Source of the DNA: Streptomyces sp. TBY4
Lineage (GTDB): Bacteria > Actinomycetota > Actinomycetes > Streptomycetales > Streptomycetaceae
DNA length: 64,000 nt
Reading direction: 5' to 3'
Assembly (NCBI RefSeq): GCF_024213195.1
Contig: NZ_JANAVF010000007.1
Span: 292,044-356,043, forward strand
The position numbers were made by a program, and so were the translations under genes. The notes beneath the pieces are model-generated. The model ran no database searches. It saw only the letters and a program-made list of their open reading frames with translations, and was not told the DNA's origin. Positions 8,226 through 17,118 of this stretch are shown here, piece after piece; position 1 is the stretch's first letter; the number at the start of each line of letters is the position of its first letter.

Positions 8226-9305
8226 ATGTTCGAGGCGGTCGAGGAACTGATCGGCGAGCACGCCGATCTTGAGAAGAAGCTCGCCGACCCTTCGGTCCAC
8301 TCGGATCAGGCCAACGCGCGCAAGCTCAACAAGCGCTACGCGGAGCTGACCCCGATCGTCGCGACCTTCCGTGCCTGGAAGCAGTCCGCCGAGGACATCG
8401 AGACGGCGAAGGAGTTCGCGGCCGACGACCCGGACTTCGTGGCCGAGGTCAAGGAACTGACCGCACAGCGCGAAGAGCTCACCGAGAAGCTCCGCCTGCT
8501 GCTCGTTCCGCGCGACCCCAGCGACGACAAGGACGTGCTCCTGGAGGTCAAGGCGGGTGCGGGCGGCGACGAGTCGGCCCTGTTCGCCGGCGACCTGCTG
8601 CGCATGTACCTGCGCTACGCCGAGCGCGTGGGCTGGAAGACCGAGATCATCGACGCCACCGAGTCCGAGCTCGGCGGCTACAAGGACGTCCAGGTCTCCG
8701 TCCGCACCAAGGGCGGCAACGGCGCCACCGAGCCCGGCCAGGGCGTCTGGGCCCGCCTGAAGTACGAGGGCGGCGTGCACCGCGTCCAGCGCGTGCCGGC
8801 CACCGAGTCCCAGGGCCGCATCCACACCTCCGCCGCCGGCGTGCTCGTCACCCCGGAAGCCGAGGAGGTGGAGGTCGAGATCAACATGAACGACCTGCGC
8901 ATCGACGTGTACCGCTCCTCGGGCCCCGGCGGCCAGTCCGTCAACACCACCGACTCGGCCGTGCGCATCACGCACGTCCCGACCGGTGTGGTCGCCTCCT
9001 GCCAGAACGAGAAGAGCCAGCTCCAGAACAAGGAGCAGGCGATGCGCATCCTGCGGTCGCGCCTGCTGGCCGCCGCCCAGGAAGCCGCCGAGCAGGAGGC
9101 CTCCGACGTGCGCCGCAGCCAGGTGCGCTCCGTGGACCGCTCCGAGAAGATCCGTACGTACAACTACCCGGAAAACCGGATCTCGGACCACCGGACGGGC
9201 TTCAAGGCGTACAACTTGGACCAGGTGCTCGACGGAGACCTCGACCCGGTCATCCAGGCCTGCGTCGACACGGACTCCGCCGCGAAGCTCGCGTCCGCGC
9301 ACTGA
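8226..9305 (+). CDS. prfA: Peptide chain release factor 1
   Basis: Recognises UAA and UAG and hydrolyses peptidyl-tRNA on the ribosome. 359 residues, normal length. The GGQ motif is in GPGGQSVN, with Q237 as the residue methylated by PrmC. A recognition-loop segment lies in the middle, and the C-terminal EKIRTYNYPENRISDHR motif is typical. ATG start with AGGAG upstream. It is followed by its modifying enzyme prmC after a 98-nt spacer with tandem repeats. Confidence 0.97.
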   Translation: MFEAVEELIGEHADLEKKLADPSVHSDQANARKLNKRYAELTPIVATFRAWKQSAEDIETAKEFAADDPDFVAEVKELTAQREELTEKLRLLLVPRDPSDDKDVLLEVKAGAGGDESALFAGDLLRMYLRYAERVGWKTEIIDATESELGGYKDVQVSVRTKGGNGATEPGQGVWARLKYEGGVHRVQRVPATESQGRIHTSAAGVLVTPEAEEVEVEINMNDLRIDVYRSSGPGGQSVNTTDSAVRITHVPTGVVASCQNEKSQLQNKEQAMRILRSRLLAAAQEAAEQEASDVRRSQVRSVDRSEKIRTYNYPENRISDHRTGFKAYNLDQVLDGDLDPVIQACVDTDSAAKLASAH

Positions 9306-9312
9306 TCCGCCG

Positions 9313-9366
9313 CAGGACCGCAGCACCCGGCAGGACCGCAGTACCCCGCAGGACCGCAGCACCCCG
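9313..9366 (+). repeat. Three tandem 18-bp repeats between prfA and prmC
   Basis: Units at 9313-9330, 9331-9348 and 9349-9366 share caggaccgcag and differ at one to three positions. They lie just after the prfA stop and are not translated in the prmC frame as annotated. Confidence 0.8.
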
Positions 9367-9403
9367 CACCACCCCCCGTACGACAGCAGCCCGGAGGACC
9401 AGC

Positions 9404-10249
9404 GTGAACTTGCTGCTTGCCGAGGTGGCCCAGGCCACCCAGCGGCTGGCCGCCGCCGGCGTGCCCTCACCGCGTTTCGACGCGGAGGAGCTCGCGGCCT
9501 TCGTGCACGGCGTCAAACGGGGGGAACTGCACCACGTCAAGGACGCGGACTTCGACGCCCGCTACTGGGAGGCCGTCGCCCGCCGCGAGGCGCGCGAGCC
9601 GCTCCAGCACATCACCGGCCGCGCCTTCTTCCGGTACCTGGAGCTCCAGGTCGGGCCCGGGGTCTTCGTGCCCCGGCCCGAGACCGAGTCGGTCGTGGAC
9701 TGGGCCATACAGGCCGTCCGGGCGATGGACGTCGTCGAGCCGCTGATCGTGGACCTCTGCACCGGCTCCGGCGCCATCGCGCTCGCCATGGCGCAGGAGG
9801 TGCCGCGCTCGCGCGTGCACGCCGTCGAGCTGTCCGAGGACGCCCTGCGGTGGACCCGCAAGAACGCCGAGGGCTCCCGGGTCACCGTCCACCAGGGCGA
9901 CGCGCTCAGCGCACTGCCCGAGCTGGACGGACAGGTGGACCTGGTCATCTCCAACCCGCCGTACATCCCGCTCACCGAGTGGGAGTACGTGGCACCCGAG
10001 GCCCGCGACCACGACCCCGAGATGGCGCTGTTCTCCGGCGAGGACGGCCTGGACACCATCCGCGGCATCGAGCGCACCGCCCACCGGCTGCTGCGCCCCG
10101 GCGGCATTGTCGTCATCGAGCACGCCGACACCCAGGGCGGACAGGTCCCGTGGATCTTCGCCGAGGAGCGGGGCTGGGCCGACGCCGCCGACCACCCCGA
10201 CCTCAACAACCGCCCGCGCTTCGCGACCGCCCGCAAGGCCCTGCCGTGA
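9404..10249 (+). CDS. prmC: Peptide chain release factor N5-glutamine methyltransferase
   Basis: SAM-dependent enzyme methylating the GGQ glutamine of release factors. 281 residues. The N-terminal helical domain is followed by a Rossmann methyltransferase domain with the SAM motif VDLCTGSGAIALA and the substrate-glutamine motif NPPY (N184). GTG start with GGAGGA upstream. It lies directly after its substrate gene prfA. Confidence 0.96.
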   Translation: MNLLLAEVAQATQRLAAAGVPSPRFDAEELAAFVHGVKRGELHHVKDADFDARYWEAVARREAREPLQHITGRAFFRYLELQVGPGVFVPRPETESVVDWAIQAVRAMDVVEPLIVDLCTGSGAIALAMAQEVPRSRVHAVELSEDALRWTRKNAEGSRVTVHQGDALSALPELDGQVDLVISNPPYIPLTEWEYVAPEARDHDPEMALFSGEDGLDTIRGIERTAHRLLRPGGIVVIEHADTQGGQVPWIFAEERGWADAADHPDLNNRPRFATARKALP

Positions 10250-10322
10250 CCGGCCCCGCCATGACCGGTCCGGTCGGCGCGCGCATTCCCGCCACCACCC
10301 TGCTGCACGAGGAGGCCCGCTG

Positions 10323-10970
10323 ATGGCCCGGCGATACGACTGCAACGACGCGACGGACCGCAAGACGGGCCTGCGTGAAGCCGCCTCCGCCGTACGCCGC
10401 GGAGAGCTCGTCGTGCTGCCCACCGACACCCTGTACGGGATCGGCGCGGACGCCTTCAGCGCCGAGGCCGTCGGCGACCTGCTCGCCGCCAAGGGGCGCG
10501 GCCGCAGCATGCCCACCCCCGTGCTCATCGGTTCCCCGAACACCCTGCACGGCCTGGTCACCGACTTCTCCGAGCAGGCGTGGGAGCTCGTCGACGCCTT
10601 CTGGCCGGGCGGTCTGACGCTCGTCGCCAAGCACCAGCCCTCGCTGGCGTGGGACCTGGGCGAGACCGGCGGCACCGTGGCCGTACGCATGCCCCTGCAC
10701 CCCGTGGCGATCGAGCTGCTGACCGAGGTCGGCCCGATGGCGGTGTCCTCGGCGAACCTGACCGGGCACCCGGCGCCGGAGGACTGCGACGCGGCGCGCG
10801 AGATGCTCGGCGACTCCGTGTCCGTGTACCTGGACGGCGGCCCGACCCCCAGCACCCTGCCCTCGTCGATCGTCGACGTCACCGGGAAGGTCCCCGTCCT
10901 GCTGCGCGAGGGCGCGCTGACCGCCGAGCAGCTGCGGGAGGTCGTACCCGACCTCGAGGTGGCTCCGTGA
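10323..10970 (+). CDS. Sua5/YrdC/YciO family, probable threonylcarbamoyl-AMP synthase
   Basis: This family makes threonylcarbamoyl-AMP from threonine, bicarbonate and ATP for the t6A37 tRNA modification. 215 residues from the ATG at 10323, which has GAGGAGG upstream. The open frame extends further 5', but the extension overlaps prmC and has no domain. Visible motifs are VVLPTDTLYGIGADA near the N-terminus, KGRGRSMPTPVLI and SSANLTGHPAP. The stop overlaps the next gene in a GTGA arrangement. Confidence 0.93.
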   Translation: MARRYDCNDATDRKTGLREAASAVRRGELVVLPTDTLYGIGADAFSAEAVGDLLAAKGRGRSMPTPVLIGSPNTLHGLVTDFSEQAWELVDAFWPGGLTLVAKHQPSLAWDLGETGGTVAVRMPLHPVAIELLTEVGPMAVSSANLTGHPAPEDCDAAREMLGDSVSVYLDGGPTPSTLPSSIVDVTGKVPVLLREGALTAEQLREVVPDLEVAP

Positions 10971-11599
10971 GCCCTCAGGGGCGTGGCATAGCCGGGGACA
11001 ACACCTTCCGCATCCTCCACGTCAGCACCGGCAACGTCTGCCGCTCGCCCATCACCGAGCGGCTGACGCGGCACGCGCTGTCCCACCGGCTCGGCGGCCC
11101 CGTCACCGGCGACCTGATCGTGGAGAGCGCGGGCACCTGGGGCCACGAGGGCGCGCCCATGGAGGCCAACGCGGCCGCCGTGCTGGCCGACTTCGGGGCG
11201 GACGCCTCCGGCTTCACGGGCCGCGAGCTGCTGGACGAGCACGTCATACGCGCCGACCTGGTCCTGACCGCCACCCGTGACCACCGTGCCCAGGTCATCT
11301 CGATGGGGCATTCGGCGGGGCTGCGCACCTTCACCCTGAAGGAGTTCACCCGGCTGGTGCGGGCCATAGACCCGGCGACCCTGCCGCCGCTGGAGGACGG
11401 GATGGTGGAGCGGGCCCGGGCGCTGGTCCGTGCCGCCGCCGCTCTACGCGGGTGGCTCCTCGCGCCGTCCCCGGACGCGGACGAGGTGTACGACCCGTAC
11501 GGGGCTCCGATCACCTTCTTCCGGTCGATCGGCGACGAGATCAACCAGGCGCTGGACCCCGTGGTCACGGCCCTGACGGGCGTCACGGCTTCCCGCTGA
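10967..11599 (+). CDS. Low-molecular-weight protein-tyrosine-phosphatase-like protein lacking the catalytic Cys
   Basis: 210 residues from a GTG that overlaps the previous stop (GTGA). The phosphatase loop normally reads V-C-x-G-N-x-C-R-S-P. Here it is V-S20-T-G-N-V-C25-R-S-P, so the nucleophilic Cys is Ser while the loop Arg and the general-acid loop DPYG (D176) remain. Family knowledge says such a protein should not form the phosphocysteine intermediate. It may bind phospho-ligands without hydrolysis. Conserved position after sua5 suggests a real function. The first bases and the loop were checked codon by codon. Confidence 0.85.
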   Translation: MSPQGRGIAGDNTFRILHVSTGNVCRSPITERLTRHALSHRLGGPVTGDLIVESAGTWGHEGAPMEANAAAVLADFGADASGFTGRELLDEHVIRADLVLTATRDHRAQVISMGHSAGLRTFTLKEFTRLVRAIDPATLPPLEDGMVERARALVRAAAALRGWLLAPSPDADEVYDPYGAPITFFRSIGDEINQALDPVVTALTGVTASR

Positions 11600-11662
11600 C
11601 GCCGGCGGTGCCGGGTGCGGTTGCCCTGCGGGGCCTTCCCCCACCCGCCCTTCGCCCGTTCC

Positions 11663-11697
11663 CCGGGGCTCCGCCCCGGACCCCGCGCCTCAGGCGC
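11663..11697. repeat. Dispersed GC palindrome pair
   Basis: Two adjacent hairpins, ccgggg/ccccgg (11663-11679) and gcgcct/aggcgc (11685-11697). They belong to the common Streptomyces intergenic palindrome type also seen near 59669-59707. They probably act as the terminator of the prmC-sua5-phosphatase unit. Confidence 0.5.
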
Positions 11698-11787
11698 CGG
11701 CGAGGCTGGACCGTCGCGAGGCGGGACGGGCGGGCCCGGCCTACAGTGGCTGGTACCCGGTATGCGGTACCCCCCTGGAGTCGCGCC

Positions 11788-13020
11788 ATGAGCGTCATCA
11801 CCCAGCCCCTGGACCTGCTGCGGCAGCAGGATCCGCAGATGGCCGACGTCCTCGACGGGGAGGGCCGGCGGCAGACGGCCGGGCTCCAGCTGATCGCCGC
11901 GGAGAACTTCACCTCCGCCGCCGTGCTCACCGCCCTCGGATCGGTGCTCGCCAACAAGTACGCCGAGGGGTATCCCGGAGCCCGCCACCACGGCGGCTGC
12001 GAGTACGCCGACCTCGCCGAGCAGATCGCCGTCGAGCGGGCCCGCGCCCTCTTCGGGGCCGAGCACGCGAACGTGCAGCCGCACTCCGGATCCGCCGCCG
12101 TGCTCGCCGCGTACGCCGCACTGCTGCGGCCCGGGGACACCGTGCTCGCCATGGCGCTGACCTCCGGGGGACACCTCACCCACGGGTCGCCCGCCAACTT
12201 CTCCGGGCGCTGGTTCGACTTCGTCGGGTACGGGGTGGACGCGGAGAGCGGGCTCATCGACTACGCGCAGGTGCAGCGGCTCGCGCACGAGCACCGCCCC
12301 AAGGCCATCGTGTGCGGCTCCATCTCCTACCCGAGGCACCCCGAGTACTCCGTGTTCCGGGAGATCGCCGACGAGGTCGGGGCCTTCCTGATCGCCGATG
12401 CCGCCCACCCCATCGGCCTCGTGGCCGGCGGGGCCGCGCCGAGCCCCGTGCCCTACGCCGACATCGTCGTGGCCACCACCCACAAGGTGCTCCGGGGCCC
12501 CCGCGGCGGGATGATCCTGTGCGGGGCCGAGTTCGCGGAGCGGATCGACCGGGCGGTGTTCCCCTTCACCCAGGGCGGCCCGCAGATGCACACCATCGCC
12601 GCCAAGGCCGTGGCCTTCGGCGAGGCCGCCGGGCCCGCCTTCACCTCCTACGCGCACCGGGTGGTCGCCAACGGCCGCGCCCTGGCCGACGCGCTGGCCG
12701 CCCGCGGATTCGCGATCACCACCGGCGGCACCGACACCCACCTGATCACCGCGGACCCCGCACCGCTGGGCCTCGACGGCGCGGGCGCCCGGGGCCGGCT
12801 GGCCGCGGCCGGCATCGTGCTGGACACCTGCGCCCTTCCCTACGGCGACCAGCGGGGCATCCGCCTCGGCACCGCGGCGGTGACCACGCAGGGCATGGGG
12901 GAGGCGGAGATGGACCGGATCGCCGCGCTGTTCACGGCCGCGCTGACCGGCGGGGAGCCGGCGAGGATCCGTAGAGACGTCAACGAGCTGGTGGTCAATT
13001 TTCCGCCGTATGGGGTTTAA
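11788..13020 (+). CDS. glyA: Serine hydroxymethyltransferase-like PLP enzyme (divergent paralogue)
   Basis: 410 residues from the ATG at 11788, which has CTGGAG upstream. The fold is clearly SHMT: NKYAEGYPG, GGCEY, NVQPHSGSAA, the PLP lysine in TTHKVLRGPRGG (K233), the D204/H207 pair and the C-terminal GIRLGT Arg. Two active-site positions differ from E. coli GlyA: Ser35 is Ala38 (LIAAEN) and the Tyr64-Tyr65 pair is His67-His68. These residues contact substrate and take part in transaldimination, so substrate or activity may be altered. Streptomyces carry several glyA paralogues, and this one is probably not the main one. Confidence 0.85.
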   Translation: MSVITQPLDLLRQQDPQMADVLDGEGRRQTAGLQLIAAENFTSAAVLTALGSVLANKYAEGYPGARHHGGCEYADLAEQIAVERARALFGAEHANVQPHSGSAAVLAAYAALLRPGDTVLAMALTSGGHLTHGSPANFSGRWFDFVGYGVDAESGLIDYAQVQRLAHEHRPKAIVCGSISYPRHPEYSVFREIADEVGAFLIADAAHPIGLVAGGAAPSPVPYADIVVATTHKVLRGPRGGMILCGAEFAERIDRAVFPFTQGGPQMHTIAAKAVAFGEAAGPAFTSYAHRVVANGRALADALAARGFAITTGGTDTHLITADPAPLGLDGAGARGRLAAAGIVLDTCALPYGDQRGIRLGTAAVTTQGMGEAEMDRIAALFTAALTGGEPARIRRDVNELVVNFPPYGV

Positions 13021-13136
13021 GCGGGGCAAGAGCGGCGTACCGCAACCGGGATACGGCCCCTGCGCGTCCCCGACAGTGAGTACATCGCAGCTAGTGTGTG
13101 GGGCTGAGATGGCCGGCGATACATCTGGGGCAGCCC

Positions 13137-14459
13137 GTGCGTGAATATCTGCTGACGCTTTGCGTCACGGTCGCGGTGACTTATCTACTCACCGGGCCCG
13201 TGCGGAAGTTCGCGATCGCCGTGGGCGCGATGCCAGAGATCCGCGCCCGCGACGTGCACCGGGAGCCCACTCCGCGGCTCGGCGGCATCGCGATGTTCGG
13301 CGGACTGTGCGCCGGCCTGCTGGTCGCGGACCACCTGCAGAACCTCAACGGGGTCTTCGAGAAGTCGAACGAGCCGCGGGCCCTGCTCTCCGGGGCGGCC
13401 CTGATCTGGCTGATCGGCGTGCTCGACGACAAGTTCGAGCTGGACGCCCTGATCAAGCTCGGCGCCCAGATGATCTCCGCCGGCGTGATGTGCATGCAGG
13501 GCCTGACCATCCTGTGGATCCCCATCCCGGGCATCGGAACGGTCTCGCTCACCCCCTGGCAGGGCAACCTGCTCACGGTGGCCCTCGTCGTGATCACCAT
13601 CAACGCGGTGAACTTCGTGGACGGCCTCGACGGCCTCGCCGCCGGCATGGTCTGCATCGCGACCTGTGCGTTCTTCCTCTACGCGTACCGGATCTGGTTC
13701 GGCTACGGGATCGAGGCGGCCGCGCCCGCGACCCTCTTCGCCGCCATCCTGATGGGGATGTGCCTCGGCTTCCTCCCGCACAACATGCACCCCGCCCGGA
13801 TCTTCATGGGCGACTCCGGCTCGATGCTCATCGGCCTGGTGCTGGCCGCCGCCGCCATCTCCGTCACCGGCCAGGTGGACCCGGACGCGATGGCGCTGTT
13901 CGTGGGCGGCGAGCGCAACGCGACGCACGCGATGCTGCCGGTCTTCATCCCGCTGATCCTGCCGCTCACGATCATCGCGATCCCGATGACGGACCTGGTC
14001 CTGGCCATCGTGCGGCGCACCTGGAAGGGCCAGTCGCCCTTCGCCGCGGACCGCGGCCACCTCCACCACCGGCTGCTGGAGCTCGGGCATTCGCACAGCC
14101 GGGCCGTGCTGATCATGTACTTCTGGTCGGGGCTGATCGCCTTCGGCACCGTGGCGTACTCGGTGCACTCCGCCTCGATGTGGATCGTTCTGGCCATCGC
14201 CGGGCTGAGCGCCGTGGGCCTGCTGCTGCTCCTGCTGCCCCGCTTCAGCCCGCGGGCCCCCCGCTGGGCGGAGCGGCTGGTCCCGCCGCGCTACCGGCAC
14301 GCGGAGCGGGCCGCCGAGGCCGCCCTGCAGGACGATTCCGCGGCGGAGCCGGAGCCGGCCCGGCCGATCGCGGCGGGTGTGTCCGGCGTCAACGGGGCAA
14401 CCGCCATCGGCCCCCGTTCGCGCTTCCCCGACCGGCGTAAGGCCGGGTCCTCGCGCTGA
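13137..14459 (+). CDS. wecA: WecA/Rfe-type undecaprenyl-phosphate N-acetylglucosamine-1-phosphate transferase
   Basis: Polytopic membrane enzyme (about 11 helices) of the MraY/WecA family. It transfers a UDP-sugar phosphate to undecaprenyl phosphate to begin wall-polymer synthesis. 440 residues from GTG 13137, where MREYLLTLC begins the first helix. An upstream in-frame start at 13098 is possible. Motifs: DVHREPTPRLGG, the catalytic aspartates LDDKFELD, NAVNFVDGLDGLAAG, GDSGSMLIG and HHRLLELGHSHSR. The C-terminal 50 residues are hydrophilic and variable. It lies just before atpI, as rfe does in Mycobacterium. Confidence 0.92.
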   Translation: MREYLLTLCVTVAVTYLLTGPVRKFAIAVGAMPEIRARDVHREPTPRLGGIAMFGGLCAGLLVADHLQNLNGVFEKSNEPRALLSGAALIWLIGVLDDKFELDALIKLGAQMISAGVMCMQGLTILWIPIPGIGTVSLTPWQGNLLTVALVVITINAVNFVDGLDGLAAGMVCIATCAFFLYAYRIWFGYGIEAAAPATLFAAILMGMCLGFLPHNMHPARIFMGDSGSMLIGLVLAAAAISVTGQVDPDAMALFVGGERNATHAMLPVFIPLILPLTIIAIPMTDLVLAIVRRTWKGQSPFAADRGHLHHRLLELGHSHSRAVLIMYFWSGLIAFGTVAYSVHSASMWIVLAIAGLSAVGLLLLLLPRFSPRAPRWAERLVPPRYRHAERAAEAALQDDSAAEPEPARPIAAGVSGVNGATAIGPRSRFPDRRKAGSSR

Positions 14460-14733
14460 CGTCCATCACGCATGTCGGACATGAACGCCCTTTACCAGAC
14501 AAGCCACTTGCGTGTCGCGCACACACGCGCAGGGTCACTCTCATGTGTGACAGTCGGCACACCCCCCGGGTAAAGCTCTCATCAAATACTTTGTGATACC
14601 GTTCACTAAACCCGGCGACAGAGCCGAAGGACCGTAGTGCGACGGTCCATTGGCCCGAGGTCCTCACTCGGACCGGGCTTACGCTCGTCCTGTACGAGTC
14701 CCGTGCCCCCACCACCACGCGGAGCAAACCGCC
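14460..14733 (+). other. Promoter region of the ATP synthase operon
   Basis: 274 bp between wecA and atpI. It is locally AT-rich around 14570-14610, where the Rex-like operator lies. The operon promoter should be here, but I cannot assign clean -35 and -10 boxes. Confidence 0.55.
14591..14608. promoter_or_regulatory. Rex (NAD+/NADH) operator upstream of atpI
   Basis: The half-sites TTGTGA and TCACTA flank 6 nt and match the Streptomyces Rex operator TTGTGA-N6-TCACAA at 11 of 12 positions. Rex senses the NADH/NAD+ ratio and represses respiratory genes in aerobic growth. Its control of atp operons has been reported in streptomycetes. Confidence 0.65.
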
Positions 14734-15171
14734 ATGCGGTCAGATGACGTCCGATCCCTCCTGCAATCCGCCGTACCCACGGCTGTCGCCGGCGCTCTCG
14801 CCGCCGTCGTCAGTGGGATCGTCGCCGGTGGCAAGGGGGCGGTGGGCGCCGTCGTCGCGACGGTCGTGGTGATGCTGTTCATGGGCATCGGATTCCTCGT
14901 ACTGCAGCGCACGGCGAAATCACTGCCGCACCTGTTCCAGGCCATGGGGCTGATGCTCTACACGGCCCAGATCCTGCTGCTCTTCGTCTTTCTCGCCGTG
15001 TTCAAGAACACGACGCTGTTCAACCCCAAGGCCTTCGCGATCACGCTCGTCGTCACCACCCTGGTGTGGATCGGCGCACAGGCGCGTGCTCACATGAAGG
15101 CCAAGATCCTCTACGTCGAACCTGATTCGGTGAAGGGCGACAAGCCCGGAAATTCGGGTCAGAAGTCGTGA
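14734..15171 (+). CDS. atpI: ATP synthase accessory protein AtpI
   Basis: Small membrane protein at the head of atp operons, thought to assist assembly of the c-ring. 145 residues with four hydrophobic segments (about 13-32, 38-57, 69-90 and 96-118) and a charged tail. I chose the ATG at 14734 with GCGGAG upstream over in-frame starts at 14650 and later. Identification rests on position and topology, since the family is poorly conserved. Confidence 0.85.
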   Translation: MRSDDVRSLLQSAVPTAVAGALAAVVSGIVAGGKGAVGAVVATVVVMLFMGIGFLVLQRTAKSLPHLFQAMGLMLYTAQILLLFVFLAVFKNTTLFNPKAFAITLVVTTLVWIGAQARAHMKAKILYVEPDSVKGDKPGNSGQKS

Positions 15172-15396
15172 GGGGTAGGGGCGGAATAAGTACGCGTTCG
15201 AGATGCTGCTATCGTCCGGTTTCAACTGTGGCAATGCTGGCGCGGGCATCTGAGCTGACGCCTGTTCCATCGCGAGGCTCGACGCCCGACCGCCGCCCCC
15301 ACATCCGTAACACCAGTCCAGTGCCGAACAGCGGCTGTCCGCCGCGCCGACACAACGAGGTTGCCGTACCTATGCGCCACGCTGAAGGAGCCCGCG

Positions 15397-16218
15397 GTGA
15401 GTGCTGACCCGACTACGGTGCTCGCCTTCGAGACCGATTGCCACATCTTCGATGGTTGTGGATTCCCGGCTCCCGGCCTGCACTCGTTCCTGTTCCAGCC
15501 GATCTTCGGGGACGGTGACAGCAACGCGTACTTCAACAAGACGATGCTGCTGGCCCTGCTCGGCACGGTCGTCATCGTCGCCTTCTTCTGGGCCGCCTTC
15601 CGCAAGCCGAAGGTCGTCCCGGGCAAGCTGCAGATGGTCGCCGAGGCCGGCTACGACTTCGTACGCCGCGGCATCGTCTACGAGACGCTCGGCAAGAAGG
15701 AGGGCGAGAAGTACGTCCCCTTCATGGTCTCGCTGTTCTTCTTCGTCTGGATCCTGAACCTCTGGTCGATCATTCCGATCGCCCAGTTCCCGGTGACGGC
15801 GATCTTCTCGTACCCGGTCGGCCTCGCCCTGATCGTCTACGTGATCTGGATGAGCGTCACGTTCAAGCGCCACGGCTTCGTCGGCGGCTTCAAGAACCTG
15901 ACCGGCTACGACAAGTCGCTCGGCGCGGTCCTCCCGCTGGTCATGGTCATCGAGTTCTTCTCGAACGTCCTGGTCCGCCCGTTCACCCACGCGGTCCGAC
16001 TGTTCGCGAACATGTTCGCCGGTCACACCCTGCTGCTGCTGTTCACCATCGCCAGCTGGTACCTGCTGAACGGGATCGGCATCGCCTACGCGGGCGTCTC
16101 GTTCATCATGGTCATCGTGATGACCGCGTTCGAGCTGTTCATCCAGGCTGTCCAGGCGTACGTCTTCGTCCTCCTGGCCTGCAGCTTCCTGCAGGGCGCG
16201 CTCGCCGAGCACCACTGA
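15397..16218 (+). CDS. atpB: ATP synthase F0 subunit a
   Basis: Proton-channel stator subunit. 273 residues from GTG 15397, supported by GAAGGAG 6 nt upstream. The frame is open to 15361, but no ribosome-binding site precedes that start. Multiple membrane helices are present. The essential Arg lies in the helix with NVLVRPFTHAVRLFANMFAGH. The C-terminus has the conserved FELFIQAVQAYVF. Confidence 0.96.
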   Translation: MSADPTTVLAFETDCHIFDGCGFPAPGLHSFLFQPIFGDGDSNAYFNKTMLLALLGTVVIVAFFWAAFRKPKVVPGKLQMVAEAGYDFVRRGIVYETLGKKEGEKYVPFMVSLFFFVWILNLWSIIPIAQFPVTAIFSYPVGLALIVYVIWMSVTFKRHGFVGGFKNLTGYDKSLGAVLPLVMVIEFFSNVLVRPFTHAVRLFANMFAGHTLLLLFTIASWYLLNGIGIAYAGVSFIMVIVMTAFELFIQAVQAYVFVLLACSFLQGALAEHH

Positions 16219-16299
16219 GCCCCGGCTCGCTCCTGCAATCCCCCCGAATCGTCCGGTGGCCAACCCCCACCGGTCCATGAAAGAGAAGGAAGAACTGGC

Positions 16300-16533
16300 A
16301 TGTCCCAGATCCTCGCTGCCACCGAAGGCGTCACCGGCTCCCTCAGCTCCGTTGGCTACGGCCTCGCGGCCATCGGCCCCGGCGTCGGCGTCGGCATCAT
16401 CTTCGGTAACGGCACGCAGGCTCTTGCCCGTCAGCCCGAGGCTGCCGGTCTGATCCGCGCCAACCAGATCCTCGGCTTCGCCTTCTGTGAGGCGCTCGCC
16501 CTCATCGGTCTGGTCATGCCGTTCGTCTACTAA
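16300..16533 (+). CDS. atpE: ATP synthase F0 subunit c
   Basis: Forms the rotating c-ring. 77 residues and two helices joined by the polar loop ALARQPEA. The ion-binding carboxylate is E64 in GFAFCEALALIGL, a Glu as in most bacteria outside the enterobacteria. AGAAGGAAG precedes the ATG, a good ribosome-binding site for a subunit needed in many copies. Confidence 0.98.
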   Translation: MSQILAATEGVTGSLSSVGYGLAAIGPGVGVGIIFGNGTQALARQPEAAGLIRANQILGFAFCEALALIGLVMPFVY

Positions 16534-16575
16534 GACGAACTCCACGACTAGTCCGAATCGACGAAAGGCACTGAT

Positions 16576-17118
16576 GTGAACCTCCTGGTTCTCGCGGCTG
16601 AGGGTGGGGAAAACCCCCTCATTCCGCCGATCCCCGAGCTCGTCATCGGTCTGATCGCCTTCGTCATCGTCTTCGGTTTCCTCGCGAAGAAGCTCCTTCC
16701 GAACATCAACAAGGTTCTGGACGAGCGCCGCGAGGCCATCGAAGGCGGTATCGAAAAGGCTGAGGCCGCTCAGACCGAGGCTCAGAGCGTGCTGGAGCAG
16801 TACAAGGCCCAGCTCGCCGAAGCACGGCACGAGGCCGCCCGTCTGCGCCAGGACGCACTGGAGCAGGGCACCGCGCTCAAGGAAGAACTGCGCGCAGAGG
16901 GCCAGCGGCAGCGTGAGGAGATCATCGCTGCCGGTCACGCCCAGATTGCGGCTGACCGCAAGGCCGCCTCTTCGGCGCTCCGTCAGGACGTCGGCAAGCT
17001 GGCGACCGACCTGGCCGGAAAGCTTGTCGGCGAGTCCCTCGAGGACCACGCCCGGCAGAGCCGCACGATCGACCGCTTCCTCAGCGAGCTTGAGGAGAAG
17101 GCCGAGGCCGCCCGATGA
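16576..17118 (+). CDS. atpF: ATP synthase F0 subunit b
   Basis: Peripheral stalk. 180 residues, GTG start with GAAAGG upstream. One N-terminal membrane helix (about 17-37) leads into a long charged coiled coil that reaches subunit delta. The last codons overlap atpH in an ATGA arrangement (17115-17118). Confidence 0.97.
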   Translation: MNLLVLAAEGGENPLIPPIPELVIGLIAFVIVFGFLAKKLLPNINKVLDERREAIEGGIEKAEAAQTEAQSVLEQYKAQLAEARHEAARLRQDALEQGTALKEELRAEGQRQREEIIAAGHAQIAADRKAASSALRQDVGKLATDLAGKLVGESLEDHARQSRTIDRFLSELEEKAEAAR

